A DNA stretch of 64,000 bases from Natronorubrum tibetense GA33. Its GTDB lineage: Archaea > Halobacteriota > Halobacteria > Halobacteriales > Natrialbaceae. Location of the stretch: positions 1,185,133 to 1,249,132 of the forward strand of contig NZ_KB913017.1 of assembly GCF_000383975.1 (NCBI RefSeq). The letters run 5' to 3'. Position numbers and translations under genes: made by a program. Of the stretch, positions 1 through 8,074 are shown piece by piece (the stretch's first letter is position 1; each line of letters starts with the position of its first letter). The notes under the pieces are model-generated. The model saw only the letters and a program-made list of their open reading frames with translations. It did not search any database and was not told the DNA's origin.

Positions 1-225
1 GGTAATCAAACGGACGGTGCTCTCGGCCAGGGAAACGCTAGCCAACCCGGTCAGGCCGACCCCGGCAACCAGTCGGACAACGAGAACCCGGGTCAGGGAA
101 ACGCTAGCCCGCCAGGACAGAGCGATTTCGACGAGCAGACCGACGACGATGAAGGACAGGCGGACGACGGAACTCCTGGGCAGGGAAACGCTACCCCATC
201 CGATCACGCTGACGCTGGCAACTAA
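1..225 (+). CDS. C-terminal fragment of an acidic, Gly/Asn/Gln-rich repeat protein (5' end outside window)
   Basis: Frame 1 is open from the first base to a TAA at 223-225, giving 74 residues with no start codon inside the window. The tail carries the motif GQGNA three times (LGQGNAS, PGQGNAS, PGQGNAT), spaced by Asp-, Gln- and Asn-rich linkers, with no hydrophobic segment and almost no basic residues. Such a low-complexity acidic tail would be soluble and disordered in high salt. The overlapping frame-2 reading from base 17 is rich in Arg and Thr and is a shadow. I do not recognise the family. It may be the C-terminal stalk of a secreted or surface protein, but the domain that would show this lies upstream. 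Confidence 0.6.
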   Translation, partial: GNQTDGALGQGNASQPGQADPGNQSDNENPGQGNASPPGQSDFDEQTDDDEGQADDGTPGQGNATPSDHADAGN

Positions 226-353
226 CGGGCGATTCGAACACCGACTCGAGCGATACTCCACGCGTTCCCACGGATCGGTACCGACCCAGACCCGGACTCC
301 GCGTTCATACCGAGCAGACACCCTTTTCAGCGGCGACCGCTAACCCTCTCACG

Positions 354-1010
354 ATGGACTCCGCCGCGTTGCTGGATTTGTTAGGGAACGAAAACCGGAG
401 ACGAATCCTCCGGTTGCTCGCCCGCAAACCCTGTTATGTAACCGAAATTTCGGAGTACCTCGGCGTGAGTCCCAAGGCGGTCATCGAACACCTCCGGAAA
501 CTCGAGGAGGCAGGCCTGATCGAGAGCCGGGTCGACGACCAGCGCCGGAAGTACTTTCATATCGCTCGCCACGTTCGCCTCGAGGTAAACGTCTCGCCCT
601 ACGGCTTCGCGAGCAAGAGCGCCTATCCCGCCAACAGCAGCTTCGACATCACGACCTGTCGGCACCTCACGCTCGACGTCGCCTGGGACGAGGGCGAGGA
701 TCTCGACGACCTCCTTCACGCGCTGGAAGACCTCGAGCAGCTCGAGAACGAACTCTCGCTGGCCCAGCGGTGGGTCCAGGGGCGACTCTGTGACGTCCTC
801 GACGGTATCTCCGAGACGGTCGGCACCGGCCCCGAGAGTCGGATCTACGCCGACGTACTGGCGAGCATTCGCTCCGAGCCGAAATCAGTCGGCGAACTCG
901 GCGAGGATGTCGACGCGCCGCGGGAACTCGTCGCCGAACTGCTCGAGTCGATGGCCGATGAAGGGATCGTTCGCCGGACCGAGCGGGGTTGGGAGCTGAC
1001 GACGGCGTAA
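354..1010 (+). CDS. ArsR-type winged-helix transcriptional regulator
   Basis: 218 residues. Residues about 1-75 form a winged helix-turn-helix: LLGNENRRRILRLLARKP, then a recognition helix around VSPKAVIEHLRKLEEAGLI, then a basic wing (DDQRRKYFHI). The middle (about 75-120) resembles an archaeal ArsR effector region with CRHLTLDV, followed by a coiled stretch (about 120-150). A second short helical module at the C-terminus (about 165-215, VGELGEDVDAPRELVAELLESM) looks like another winged helix. It probably acts as a DNA-binding dimer. Ligand and target are unknown. It is a stand-alone gene, divergent in position from the membrane protein downstream. Confidence 0.85.
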   Translation: MDSAALLDLLGNENRRRILRLLARKPCYVTEISEYLGVSPKAVIEHLRKLEEAGLIESRVDDQRRKYFHIARHVRLEVNVSPYGFASKSAYPANSSFDITTCRHLTLDVAWDEGEDLDDLLHALEDLEQLENELSLAQRWVQGRLCDVLDGISETVGTGPESRIYADVLASIRSEPKSVGELGEDVDAPRELVAELLESMADEGIVRRTERGWELTTA

Positions 1011-1037
1011 AAGGGCCTGACACCGCACGCCGGCCAC

Positions 1038-1655
1038 TCAGTCGATATCTCGGACGAGCCCATTACGGAGGTCCCGACCGAAGTAGTAGCCGATGAGACA
1101 GCCCACCAGCCCGGCGGCTACGCCGACGGCGACGACGGCCTGATAGGAGCCGGCGACCGCGAGCACGGTGTAGCTGGCCAGCGCGGAGAGTCCGCCGACC
1201 GTCGTCCCCGCGGCGGCCATCTCGAGGTAGCGCCGTTTCGATGTGAGTAATCCGACCGCGAAGGCGACGCCGAACATCCCGAGGACGCGGCCGGCGAACG
1301 GAATCGTCATTCCCCCAGCGACCAGTCCGGTTCCGGCCAGCAGGACGAACGCGAAGAACGCTCGCGGCGAGAAGTACTGCTCGAGCGAGGGTCCAGACGT
1401 GGGGATCGAGAGTCTCGATTTGAGCCTCGAGAATCGCGACGAACTCGAGTTTGCGTCGGGTTCGGCGGAGGGATCGATCGACGTGGATGCCGGCTTCTGG
1501 TCCGCGTCGACCGACCGCCGTGGCTCGCGCTCCGCTGGGGGCCGTGACTCGTCGGTATCGACGCCGCCCCCCGTTCCCGAGAGCAGTTCCTCGGTCTCCG
1601 CGAGGAGATCCTCGGTGTCGCGGCTCTCGGTCACTTCTTCCGAGCGGTCGCTCAT
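1038..1655 (-). CDS. Membrane protein with acidic disordered N-terminus
   Basis: 205 residues if started at the ATG at 1653-1655 (MSDRSEEVTES). The open frame runs further up to 1790, but that extension is Arg/Pro-rich and lies over the start of the opposite gene, so I trimmed it. Residues 1 to about 95 are acidic and Ser/Glu-rich and predicted to be disordered and cytosolic. About 105-195 hold four closely spaced hydrophobic helices (FFAFVLLAGTGLVAGGMTI, VLGMFGVAFAVGLL and two more). No catalytic motif is visible. It converges on the ArsR-type regulator with about 27 bp between the stops. Function unknown. Confidence 0.7.
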   Translation of the reverse strand: MSDRSEEVTESRDTEDLLAETEELLSGTGGGVDTDESRPPAEREPRRSVDADQKPASTSIDPSAEPDANSSSSRFSRLKSRLSIPTSGPSLEQYFSPRAFFAFVLLAGTGLVAGGMTIPFAGRVLGMFGVAFAVGLLTSKRRYLEMAAAGTTVGGLSALASYTVLAVAGSYQAVVAVGVAAGLVGCLIGYYFGRDLRNGLVRDID

Positions 1656-1737
1656 ACTCGTTCGTTGCATTCGAGAGCGCATGGGTTTTTCGCCGTCCGG
1701 CCACAGGGTATACGACCCCGGCACCCCCACCGAAGTC

Positions 1738-1947
1738 ATGGCGTGGCTCGCGCCGGCGACGTTCGGGCTATTCGCGGCCGGCGCCGGCACGCTGTGTTAC
1801 GTCCTCGTCGCGAACCTCGAGCCCCAACCGGAGTATCCGGCGCTGATGACGGACCTGATGCGACTGCTCAGGGCCGGCATCGCGATCTGCGGGCTCGCGA
1901 TCGGCGGCGTGTTTCTGTACGCGGCGGCGGGGCTGTATCTCGGCTAG
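1738..1947 (+). CDS. Small two-helix membrane protein
   Basis: 69 residues starting at ATG 1738 (MAWLAPATFGLF). Two hydrophobic helices (about residues 3-24 and 44-66) are separated by a short acidic/amphipathic loop (LEPQPEYPALMTDLMRLL). It is divergent from the acidic membrane protein, whose start is 82 bp away. Small proteins of this two-helix form are common in haloarchaea and mostly uncharacterised. No motif hints at a function. Confidence 0.6.
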   Translation: MAWLAPATFGLFAAGAGTLCYVLVANLEPQPEYPALMTDLMRLLRAGIAICGLAIGGVFLYAAAGLYLG

Positions 1948-2104
1948 TCGTGGGCTCGAGGCCGGTGCCACGTCGACCATATCTCGTCAATTCTACCGGC
2001 AGTCTCGATGTCGCTCCCGTAGTCCGATACCCGGCGGAGCGACGATTCTCGAGAGCCGATAGGAGGAGGCCGTTTTTTCACCACGGAGCCAGTATCCGTG
2101 AGCG

Positions 2105-2302
2105 ATGAACGCCGAACTGCTCGCGTTCGGTGTCAGTGCAATCGCCCTGGGGATCGGTGCGTTGGTGGGTGCTCGACACCTCTATCCGCGACTCGAACTG
2201 GACGAGGATGCCGAGTCCTCGCTGCAGTTGCTGACCGCGATGATCGCGGGCGTTCTCCTCTTGACCGGGCTGGGGCTGGTACTGGTCGGATTGTTCGGCT
2301 AA
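2105..2302 (+). CDS. Small two-helix membrane protein
   Basis: 65 residues (MNAELLAFGVSAIALG...). One helix lies at about residues 4-26 and another at about 44-64, joined by an acidic loop (LELDEDAESS). The gene ends 7 bp before the stop of the convergent siroheme decarboxylase gene. It has the same overall shape as the 69-residue protein just upstream but is not clearly similar in sequence. Function unknown. Confidence 0.6.
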   Translation: MNAELLAFGVSAIALGIGALVGARHLYPRLELDEDAESSLQLLTAMIAGVLLLTGLGLVLVGLFG

Positions 2303-2309
2303 CGTAGCG

Positions 2310-3350
2310 TCACTCGCCGACGAGTTCCTCGTAGCGCGCGCCGGTCTGCTTCAGGGTCTCCGTCGAGTAGAGCCGCTCGTGATCGACCGGAAGGTAGTCA
2401 GTCGCCAACTCGTCGATTTTCGCGTCGACGGCGTCGGGATCGCGGCCGTGGATCATCGTGAACAGGTTGTACGACCAGTCCTGCTCGGGCCGGCGCGGTC
2501 GGTGATAACAGAGCGTGACGTAAGGCAGGCCGCCTGCGCGCTCGCCCCACGCATCGAGGTGGTCGTCCGGGACGTCCCAGACGACCATGCAGTTCGAGTC
2601 GAAGCCGGTGACGACGTGATTGACCACGCAGCCGATGCGCTTGATGCAGCCGTTGTCGACGAGCCGGTCGATCGACTCGAGTACGTCATCGACGTCCGCC
2701 TCCAGTTGGGCCGCGATGTCCCGGTAGGGCGTCCTCGAGAGCGGGAACCCGTCCTGGATCGCGAGCAGGAGGTCGGCGTCGAACGCGGAAAGGTCGCCGG
2801 TGGCCTCCTCGCTCATGCGGGTCGCGGAGGAGTCGGTGCCCTCGTCTATCGATTCACGTGCGAACCGATCCGCGTTGACGACCGGAAACTCGAGGTTGAT
2901 GTAGTAGTCCGTCAGCATCGGCAGGTTGAGCACCGCACAGCCGGTTCGCTCCTCGATTTCCGCGAGGAGTTCGTCCCGCGTCGCCCGCGAGCCCGCGGTG
3001 ACGACGAACCACATGTTCCACTCGTGGTCGCGGGCGTAGTTGTGGTTGACCTGCTGGTACTCGTTGATTGTCGCGGCGATCTCGTCGAATCGATCGTCGG
3101 GTGCCTGCACGGCCGCCAGCGTCGACGACCCAATCACCGGCGGGTTGAGAACGGCTCCAAAGCGCCGGACGATGCCGGCATCGTGGAGTCGACGAACCCG
3201 CTCGAGCGCGTCGTCCTCGTCGATACCGAGATCCGATCCGATGTGGCGAAAGGGGCGTTCCGCGACGGGAACGCCGCTCTGGTAGCCGTCGATGATGGCC
3301 GCGTCGACGTCGTCGATCGACTCGCGCCAGTCCCCCGAGAGGCTGCTCAT
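2310..3350 (-). CDS. ahbAB: Fused siroheme decarboxylase (AhbA/AhbB-like), Lrp/AsnC fold
   Basis: 346 residues from the ATG at 3348-3350 (MSSLSGDWRES); the longer frame to 3464 is Arg-rich and rejected. The protein is a tandem of two AsnC/Lrp-like units, each with a helix-turn-helix half (VAERPFRHIGSDLGI near 30 and LSRTPYRDIAAQLEA near 205) followed by an alpha/beta RAM-like half (NHNYARDHEWNMWFVV near 120 and VTLCYHRPRRPEQDWSYN near 275). The CYHRxRR signature with a conserved tyrosine is characteristic of siroheme decarboxylases, which remove two acetate carboxyls to give didecarboxysiroheme in the archaeal haem pathway. AhbA and AhbB are usually separate subunits, so the fusion is notable but seen in haloarchaea. 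It is often misannotated as an AsnC regulator. Confidence 0.8.
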   Translation of the reverse strand: MSSLSGDWRESIDDVDAAIIDGYQSGVPVAERPFRHIGSDLGIDEDDALERVRRLHDAGIVRRFGAVLNPPVIGSSTLAAVQAPDDRFDEIAATINEYQQVNHNYARDHEWNMWFVVTAGSRATRDELLAEIEERTGCAVLNLPMLTDYYINLEFPVVNADRFARESIDEGTDSSATRMSEEATGDLSAFDADLLLAIQDGFPLSRTPYRDIAAQLEADVDDVLESIDRLVDNGCIKRIGCVVNHVVTGFDSNCMVVWDVPDDHLDAWGERAGGLPYVTLCYHRPRRPEQDWSYNLFTMIHGRDPDAVDAKIDELATDYLPVDHERLYSTETLKQTGARYEELVGE

Positions 3351-3598
3351 TGGGTGGGCTAGGGAGAACACGACCGTATTGTTTTCGGGTCGGTTCGAGT
3401 GCTGCGGGTGTCGCGTCCGGTCCGAATCGGACGGAACCCTGATCCAGCCGCGTCGCTCGGCCAACAGCGACGCGGACCCGGTAGCGACCGATCCGATTTC
3501 TGGGACTGTTCGCGTTGTTGGCCGAAAAACCCGTCATTCGTCGGCGAGACGAGACCGGAAACGGGAGGTTTTTGCGCCGGCCGTCCCAACGATCGCGT

Positions 3599-4669
3599 AT
3601 GGCGAAGGCAACCCAGGAGTTCGGCGAGTGGCCGCTCAAACGGCTGATGACGGAGATCGTTGGCTCCGGTCCGAAGTCCGCCGACGACATGACTCGCGAG
3701 CAGGCTCGAGAGGCCTTCCAGCGCATTCTGGCCGGCGAGCCCGACGAGACGACCCTCGGCGCGTTCTGGCTGGCCAACCGCTGGAAGCGCAACAACCCCG
3801 AGGAACTCGCGGGCTACACGGACGTCATGCTCGAGGAGTCGGTCGAGACGGCCGAACCCGACGCGAACCCCGTCGACTGCGGCGCGAACTACGACGGCAA
3901 GCACACCTCCGCCGTTCTCGGCGTCGGTGCCGGCCTCGTCGCCGCCGCCGCGGGAACCCCCGTTGTCGTCCACTCCGGCGATCGGGTTCCGACCCAGAAG
4001 GCGACGGCGTACAAACACGTCCTCGACGAACTCGGCGTCCGGACGGAACTCGATCCATCGGAGAGCGCCGACATGGTCGACGAGACCGGCTTCGGCTTCT
4101 ACTACCAGCCCGCCTTCAATCCCGGCATTCAGGACCTCTACGAGCGACGCGACATGATGGGCGTCCGGACGTTCGTCAACACCATCGAGACCGTCGCCAA
4201 CCCCGCCAACGCCGACGTTCACCTCGGCTCGTTCTACCACCTCGCGTTCGCGAAGAAGATGACCGACCTGATCGAGGAGAGCGACCACCTCTCCTTTTCC
4301 CGCGCCATCTTCTTCCAGGGGATGGAGGGCTACGACGACATCCGACCCGGTTACACGAAGGTGGCCGAGTGGGACGAGGGTGAAGACGAACTCGAGGATT
4401 ACGAGATCGAAACCGCGAACTACGGCATGGAGATGGAAGCCGAAGACCTCGCGGTCGACGACGTCACCGCGGATTCGGCGTCGATCACCGAGGAAGTTCT
4501 CGCCGGCGAACGCGACGACCACTTCGCCGACGCCATCGCGCTCAACGGCGCGTTCCGGATGTACGCCCGACAGGACGTCGAGAGTTTGGAGGAAGGGCTG
4601 GAGAAAGCGCGTGACGTGATCGCGGACGGCAGTGCAGAAGCGGTGCTCGAGGACCTTCGCGCCTTCTGA
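3599..4669 (+). CDS. TrpD2-like glycosyltransferase-family protein (anthranilate phosphoribosyltransferase homologue)
   Basis: 356 residues from ATG 3599; the upstream extension to 3515 is basic and unlike the rest. The N-terminal helical domain (about 5-75, MTREQAREAFQRILAG with DETTLGAFWLANRWKRNN) matches the family-3 glycosyltransferase N-domain, followed by the larger alpha/beta domain (VLGVGAGLVAAAAGTPVVVHSGDR interrupted at the usual loop). In true TrpD the first loop reads GTGGD and the second KHGNRS; here they read GANYDGKHTS and HSGDRVPTQ. This fits the TrpD2/YbiB side branch, which binds nucleic acid or has no known substrate, so tryptophan synthesis should not be assumed. No trp genes are nearby. 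Confidence 0.7.
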   Translation: MAKATQEFGEWPLKRLMTEIVGSGPKSADDMTREQAREAFQRILAGEPDETTLGAFWLANRWKRNNPEELAGYTDVMLEESVETAEPDANPVDCGANYDGKHTSAVLGVGAGLVAAAAGTPVVVHSGDRVPTQKATAYKHVLDELGVRTELDPSESADMVDETGFGFYYQPAFNPGIQDLYERRDMMGVRTFVNTIETVANPANADVHLGSFYHLAFAKKMTDLIEESDHLSFSRAIFFQGMEGYDDIRPGYTKVAEWDEGEDELEDYEIETANYGMEMEAEDLAVDDVTADSASITEEVLAGERDDHFADAIALNGAFRMYARQDVESLEEGLEKARDVIADGSAEAVLEDLRAF

Positions 4670-4844
4670 GCCACATCGGTTTCCGTTCATCGACGCCGGT
4701 TATCCGATATCGATCCAACGGCGACGACGCTTCATTTCTGAGCGCACTCGAGTTCACAGCCGATTAGGATCGAACCTTACCACTGTTTGTGAATCGTAGC
4801 TATTCGCCGAACAAAGACACTATCTAAATCGCAAATAATGAACG

Positions 4845-4856
4845 AATTTATGTAGC
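4845..4856 (+). promoter_or_regulatory. TATA-like box of the SDR gene
   Basis: The AT-rich run AATTTATGTA lies about 26 bases before the ATG at 4877, the usual archaeal TATA-to-start distance for a leaderless transcript. The preceding 40 bases are also AT-rich against a GC-rich background. Confidence 0.5.
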
Positions 4857-4876
4857 CGCCCTCCGATATCGCGAGT

Positions 4877-5638
4877 ATGCGACTGGAAGACAAGACGGTA
4901 GTCATCACGGGTGCGGCATCGGGGATCGGCGAGGAGACAGCAAAGCGGTGTGCCGAGGAGGGCGCACGCGTCGTCGTGACGGACGTCAACACGCCGGGTG
5001 GCGAGGAGACCGTCGCCGACATCGAGGACGCCGGCGGCGAAGCCGAGTTCCGCGAACTCGATGTCACCGACAGCGAGCGGTTCGACGAGGTCGTCGACGC
5101 CGTCGCCGAGGAGTACGGCATCGACGTGATGGTCAACAACGCCGGCACCGGTCACCCCGGCGGGAGCCTCGAGGACGTCGACGACTCCGTTCGAGATTTC
5201 GTTATCGACGTCAACATCAAGGGCGTCTGGAACGGCTGTGCCGCCGCGCTTCCCCACATGAAAGAACAGGGCCACGGCTCCATCGTCAACGTCGGCTCGC
5301 TGGCCTCGATTCTCGGGCTCCCGAAGCAGGCCGCCTACTCGACGACGAAGGCCGCCGTCCTGAACATGACCCGAACGATCGCCGCCGAGGCCGGTCCCTA
5401 CGGCGTCCGCGCCAACGCCGTCTGTCCCGGCTTTACGGAAACCCAGATGCTCGATCAGTACGTAGCAACGCAAGACGATCCCGAGGCGGCCCGGCAAGCG
5501 ATGGCCGAGGACTACCCGCTGAAGCGACTCGGTAAACCGGAAGAGATCGCCGACTCGATTCTGTTCCTCGCCAGCGACGAAGCGTCGTTCGTCAGCGGCC
5601 ACGGGCTGGTCGTCGACGGTGGCTTCTCGACCTGCTGA
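4877..5638 (+). CDS. Short-chain dehydrogenase/reductase (glucose-1-dehydrogenase/3-oxoacyl reductase type)
   Basis: 253 residues. A classical SDR: nucleotide loop TGAASGIGEE at about 12-21, acidic residue after beta-2 (VTDVNTPG, favouring NAD over NADP), NNAG at about 90, catalytic Ser in NVGSLASI, YSTTKAA at about 155-161 giving Tyr and Lys, and the C-terminal substrate-loop signature (LVVDGGFST). It sits alone behind a leaderless promoter. The substrate cannot be read from the sequence. It is distinct from the two other SDRs in this window (10971 and 33329). Confidence 0.88.
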   Translation: MRLEDKTVVITGAASGIGEETAKRCAEEGARVVVTDVNTPGGEETVADIEDAGGEAEFRELDVTDSERFDEVVDAVAEEYGIDVMVNNAGTGHPGGSLEDVDDSVRDFVIDVNIKGVWNGCAAALPHMKEQGHGSIVNVGSLASILGLPKQAAYSTTKAAVLNMTRTIAAEAGPYGVRANAVCPGFTETQMLDQYVATQDDPEAARQAMAEDYPLKRLGKPEEIADSILFLASDEASFVSGHGLVVDGGFSTC

Positions 5639-5738
5639 CGGATTTGGCCGCGAACGCTGCCGGACGCGCAAATCGAAACCGGTTTTTCGCCGACGGTCGT
5701 TTAGGGCTACTAACACGTCCATCAGGCGGACGGCTTCC

Positions 5739-6239
5739 ATGACGCTCGTTCCAGCACTCGTCGACGTCGGCGCGACCCTCGAGGAGGCTACCGGCCTCGG
5801 CCGCTACCTGCTCGTCTTCCTGCTCGCGATGATTCCGGCGATCGAACCGTTCGTCGTCATCCCGGTCGCCATCGGACTCGGACTCGATCCGGTCGCGACG
5901 GGGCTCGCCGCCTTCGCTGGCAGCGCCACCGCCGTCGGCGCGATCGTCGTCGCCCACGAGCGACTCGTCGCCTGGTGGGCCCGCCGGACCGGCACCGACC
6001 TGACCGACTCGAGCGACCGATACGGACGCGCGCGACGGCTCTGGAAGCGCTACGGACTCGCCGGTCTCGCGCTCGCCGGCCCGATACTCGCGGGCATTCA
6101 CCTCGCGGCGCTGCTCGCGGTGATCGCCGGTGACGACACGCGGGCGATCTTCGGGTGGCTCACGGTCGGACTCGGCGTCTGGACGGTCGCGCTCGTCGTC
6201 GTCTCGACGGTCGGCTTCTCGCTGTTGGGGCTTCCCTGA
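5739..6239 (+). CDS. Small multidrug export-like (Sm_multidrug_ex/COG2426) membrane protein
   Basis: 166 residues from ATG 5739 (MTLVPALVDVG). About five hydrophobic segments are visible, including MIPAIEPFVVIPVAIGLGLD, which has the E-x-x-x-P pattern typical of this small integral membrane family. Despite the family name, transport has not been shown for archaeal members. It ends 4 bp before the stop of the convergent M14-like gene. Confidence 0.7.
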   Translation: MTLVPALVDVGATLEEATGLGRYLLVFLLAMIPAIEPFVVIPVAIGLGLDPVATGLAAFAGSATAVGAIVVAHERLVAWWARRTGTDLTDSSDRYGRARRLWKRYGLAGLALAGPILAGIHLAALLAVIAGDDTRAIFGWLTVGLGVWTVALVVVSTVGFSLLGLP

Positions 6240-6243
6240 GCCG

Positions 6244-7215
6244 TCACTCCTCGCGGACCAGCGCGACGCTCGCGAGCTGGTCGCCGCCGACGACGGTCGC
6301 CTCCTGCGTGAGCGCGTAGAGGATGCCATCGCGATCCGCCGCCGCCTCGTGGAGTGGTTCGTACGTCGTCGGATCGTACACCGTGCCGATCGAGGTTCCG
6401 GCGGTGATCTCCTGGCCCACGTCGAGCGAGGGCTCCGGATGAAACAGGCCGCCGTCGTCGGCGGTGACCTGCCCGAGGTGGTTGCGAGCGACGGTCTGCT
6501 CTCGATCGGGTACCTCGCCGGGGAGCATCCCGAGATACCGACAGACGTCGAGCAGGCCGTCGACGCCGATCTCGACGGCGTCCTCGAGGATGTGTTTGTT
6601 GTGAGATAACTCGGGTGTGATCGACGGAATCCCCTCCTGGGCGGCAGCGACGCGGAGCTTCCCCCCGAACCCGCGTCGGTGCCACTCGTCGGAGGCGTCG
6701 TCATCGGCCTCTTCGGAGAGCAACAGGTCGGTCCCGAAGGCTTCGGCGAGGTTTCGGGCCGCCTCGTCACCCTCTCGATAGACGACGTGCGGGAGCATGT
6801 CGGGGCTGCCCGTGTGGAGGTCCACGATCGCGTCGGCCGCCTCGATCTCCGCCCAGAGCGTGGCGGCCATCCGCTGGTGGAGGCTGCCGTCCGCGTTGCC
6901 CGGCCAGATTCGGTTCATGTTGGGGTTGACGCTGTCGAACTCCTCGGGCGTGATGTAGGAGACGAGATCGAAGGTGAGCGGGTTCGCGACGGGAACCGCG
7001 ACAATGGTTCCCGATACGGACTCGAGTGGCAGTCGCTCGTGAAATCGCCTGAGGGCCTCCGTCCCGTTGATCTCGCGGCCGTGCTGGGCCGCCTGGACGT
7101 AGAGCGTCGGTCCGTCTCCACCGCCCTGGTATGTATGAACTGTCGTTGTGAGTTCCACACCGGAGGGGAGCCGGGCAAGCATTACGTCCTCGGCCGTGTG
7201 CGTTCCTGCGGTCAT
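6244..7215 (-). CDS. Succinylglutamate desuccinylase/aspartoacylase (M14-like) family zinc hydrolase
   Basis: 323 residues from ATG 7213-7215 (MTAGTHTAEDVM); upstream frame to 7575 runs antisense over the cyclophilin gene and is a shadow. The zinc-site pattern is visible: H and E in QHGREINGTEA (about 50), R/N in NPNMNRIWPG, and H in DLHTGSPDMLPH (about 130). A catalytic Glu candidate is in ITPELSHNK. A C-terminal beta-rich biotinyl-like tail follows (VTADDGGLFHPEPSLDVG). It hydrolyses an amide or acyl-amino acid bond; the substrate is unknown. It is divergently arranged with the cyclophilin gene, 154 bp apart. Confidence 0.82.
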   Translation of the reverse strand: MTAGTHTAEDVMLARLPSGVELTTTVHTYQGGGDGPTLYVQAAQHGREINGTEALRRFHERLPLESVSGTIVAVPVANPLTFDLVSYITPEEFDSVNPNMNRIWPGNADGSLHQRMAATLWAEIEAADAIVDLHTGSPDMLPHVVYREGDEAARNLAEAFGTDLLLSEEADDDASDEWHRRGFGGKLRVAAAQEGIPSITPELSHNKHILEDAVEIGVDGLLDVCRYLGMLPGEVPDREQTVARNHLGQVTADDGGLFHPEPSLDVGQEITAGTSIGTVYDPTTYEPLHEAAADRDGILYALTQEATVVGGDQLASVALVREE

Positions 7216-7369
7216 AGGTCGCCGTTCTACGTCCCGCGGTATGTAGCTGCGGCCGTCTGTCGTCACCCGAACATGACATCCGATCGGGTTCGCGACCGCT
7301 CGAGATTCCGCTCGGTCGCCGCGGCTCGAGACCACTAGCGTTTTCTGTCGGCCCGCCGTCCCCGAAGGT

Positions 7370-7888
7370 ATGGGAGATGTTACTGCGACCCTCCACACTA
7401 ACAAGGGAGACATCGATGTCGAACTGTACGACGAACGCGCACCGCGGACCGTCGACAACTTCGTCGGTCTCGCGACCGGCGGAAAGAGCTGGGAGGACCC
7501 CGAGACGGGCGAGGAGGTCGACGGCGAACCGCTGTACGACGACGTCGCGTTCCATCGCGTCATCGAGGACTTCATGATTCAGGGCGGCGACCCAACCGAA
7601 ACCGGTCGCGGTGGTCCCGGCTACCAGTTCGACGATGAGTTCCACGACGACCTCCGCCACGACGACGCTGGCATCCTGAGCATGGCGAACTCCGGACCGG
7701 ACACCAACGGCTCGCAGTTCTTCATCACGCTCGACGCCCAACCGCACCTCGACGACCGCCACTCCGTCTTCGGGAAGGTCACCGACGGGATGGACGTCGT
7801 CGAAGAGATCGGGAGCGTCAACACCGGCCGAAACGACGAACCCAAAGAGGACGTCGTCCTCGAGTCGGTCTCCGTCGACTACGAGTAA
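7370..7888 (+). CDS. Cyclophilin-type peptidyl-prolyl isomerase (cytosolic)
   Basis: 172 residues with no signal peptide. Cyclophilin core: FHRVIEDFMIQGGDP (catalytic Arg and the FMIQ strand), GPGYQFDDEFH, MANSGPDTNGSQFFITL (Gln and Phe of the active site) and HLDDRHSVFGKV. The tryptophan that binds cyclosporin in eukaryotes is replaced by His, as in many prokaryotic forms. It catalyses cis-trans isomerisation of peptidyl-proline in folding. A Tat-lipoprotein paralogue with nearly the same core lies 1 kb downstream, with an acyltransferase gene between them. Confidence 0.93.
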   Translation: MGDVTATLHTNKGDIDVELYDERAPRTVDNFVGLATGGKSWEDPETGEEVDGEPLYDDVAFHRVIEDFMIQGGDPTETGRGGPGYQFDDEFHDDLRHDDAGILSMANSGPDTNGSQFFITLDAQPHLDDRHSVFGKVTDGMDVVEEIGSVNTGRNDEPKEDVVLESVSVDYE

Positions 7889-8041
7889 TCGATTCCAAGC
7901 TCGAGCGGCGCTCGAGTGTATAGCCCCCGACGTCACCGAACGGAGTTTTTCGACGTCGCGACACCGTACGACGTTCCTGCGGGCGGGAGTGTTACCGTTC
8001 GAGCAGATGCATTCGTCAGTACGGTTGTGAATCGAACGACA

Positions 8042-8050
8042 TTTTTATAC
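8042..8050 (+). promoter_or_regulatory. TATA-like box of the acyltransferase gene
   Basis: TTTTTATAC lies 25-33 bases before the GTG at 8075. This spacing fits a leaderless mRNA beginning at the GTG and supports that start choice. Confidence 0.5.
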
Positions 8051-8074
8051 TAATCTTCCGTAACACTGACTACG

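Noticed and set aside
2310-3350. AsnC/Lrp transcriptional regulator
   Set aside because: Tandem two-unit form with the CYHR signature is that of siroheme decarboxylase.
3599-4669. True anthranilate phosphoribosyltransferase (trpD)
   Set aside because: The catalytic loops differ from the TrpD consensus and no trp genes are near.
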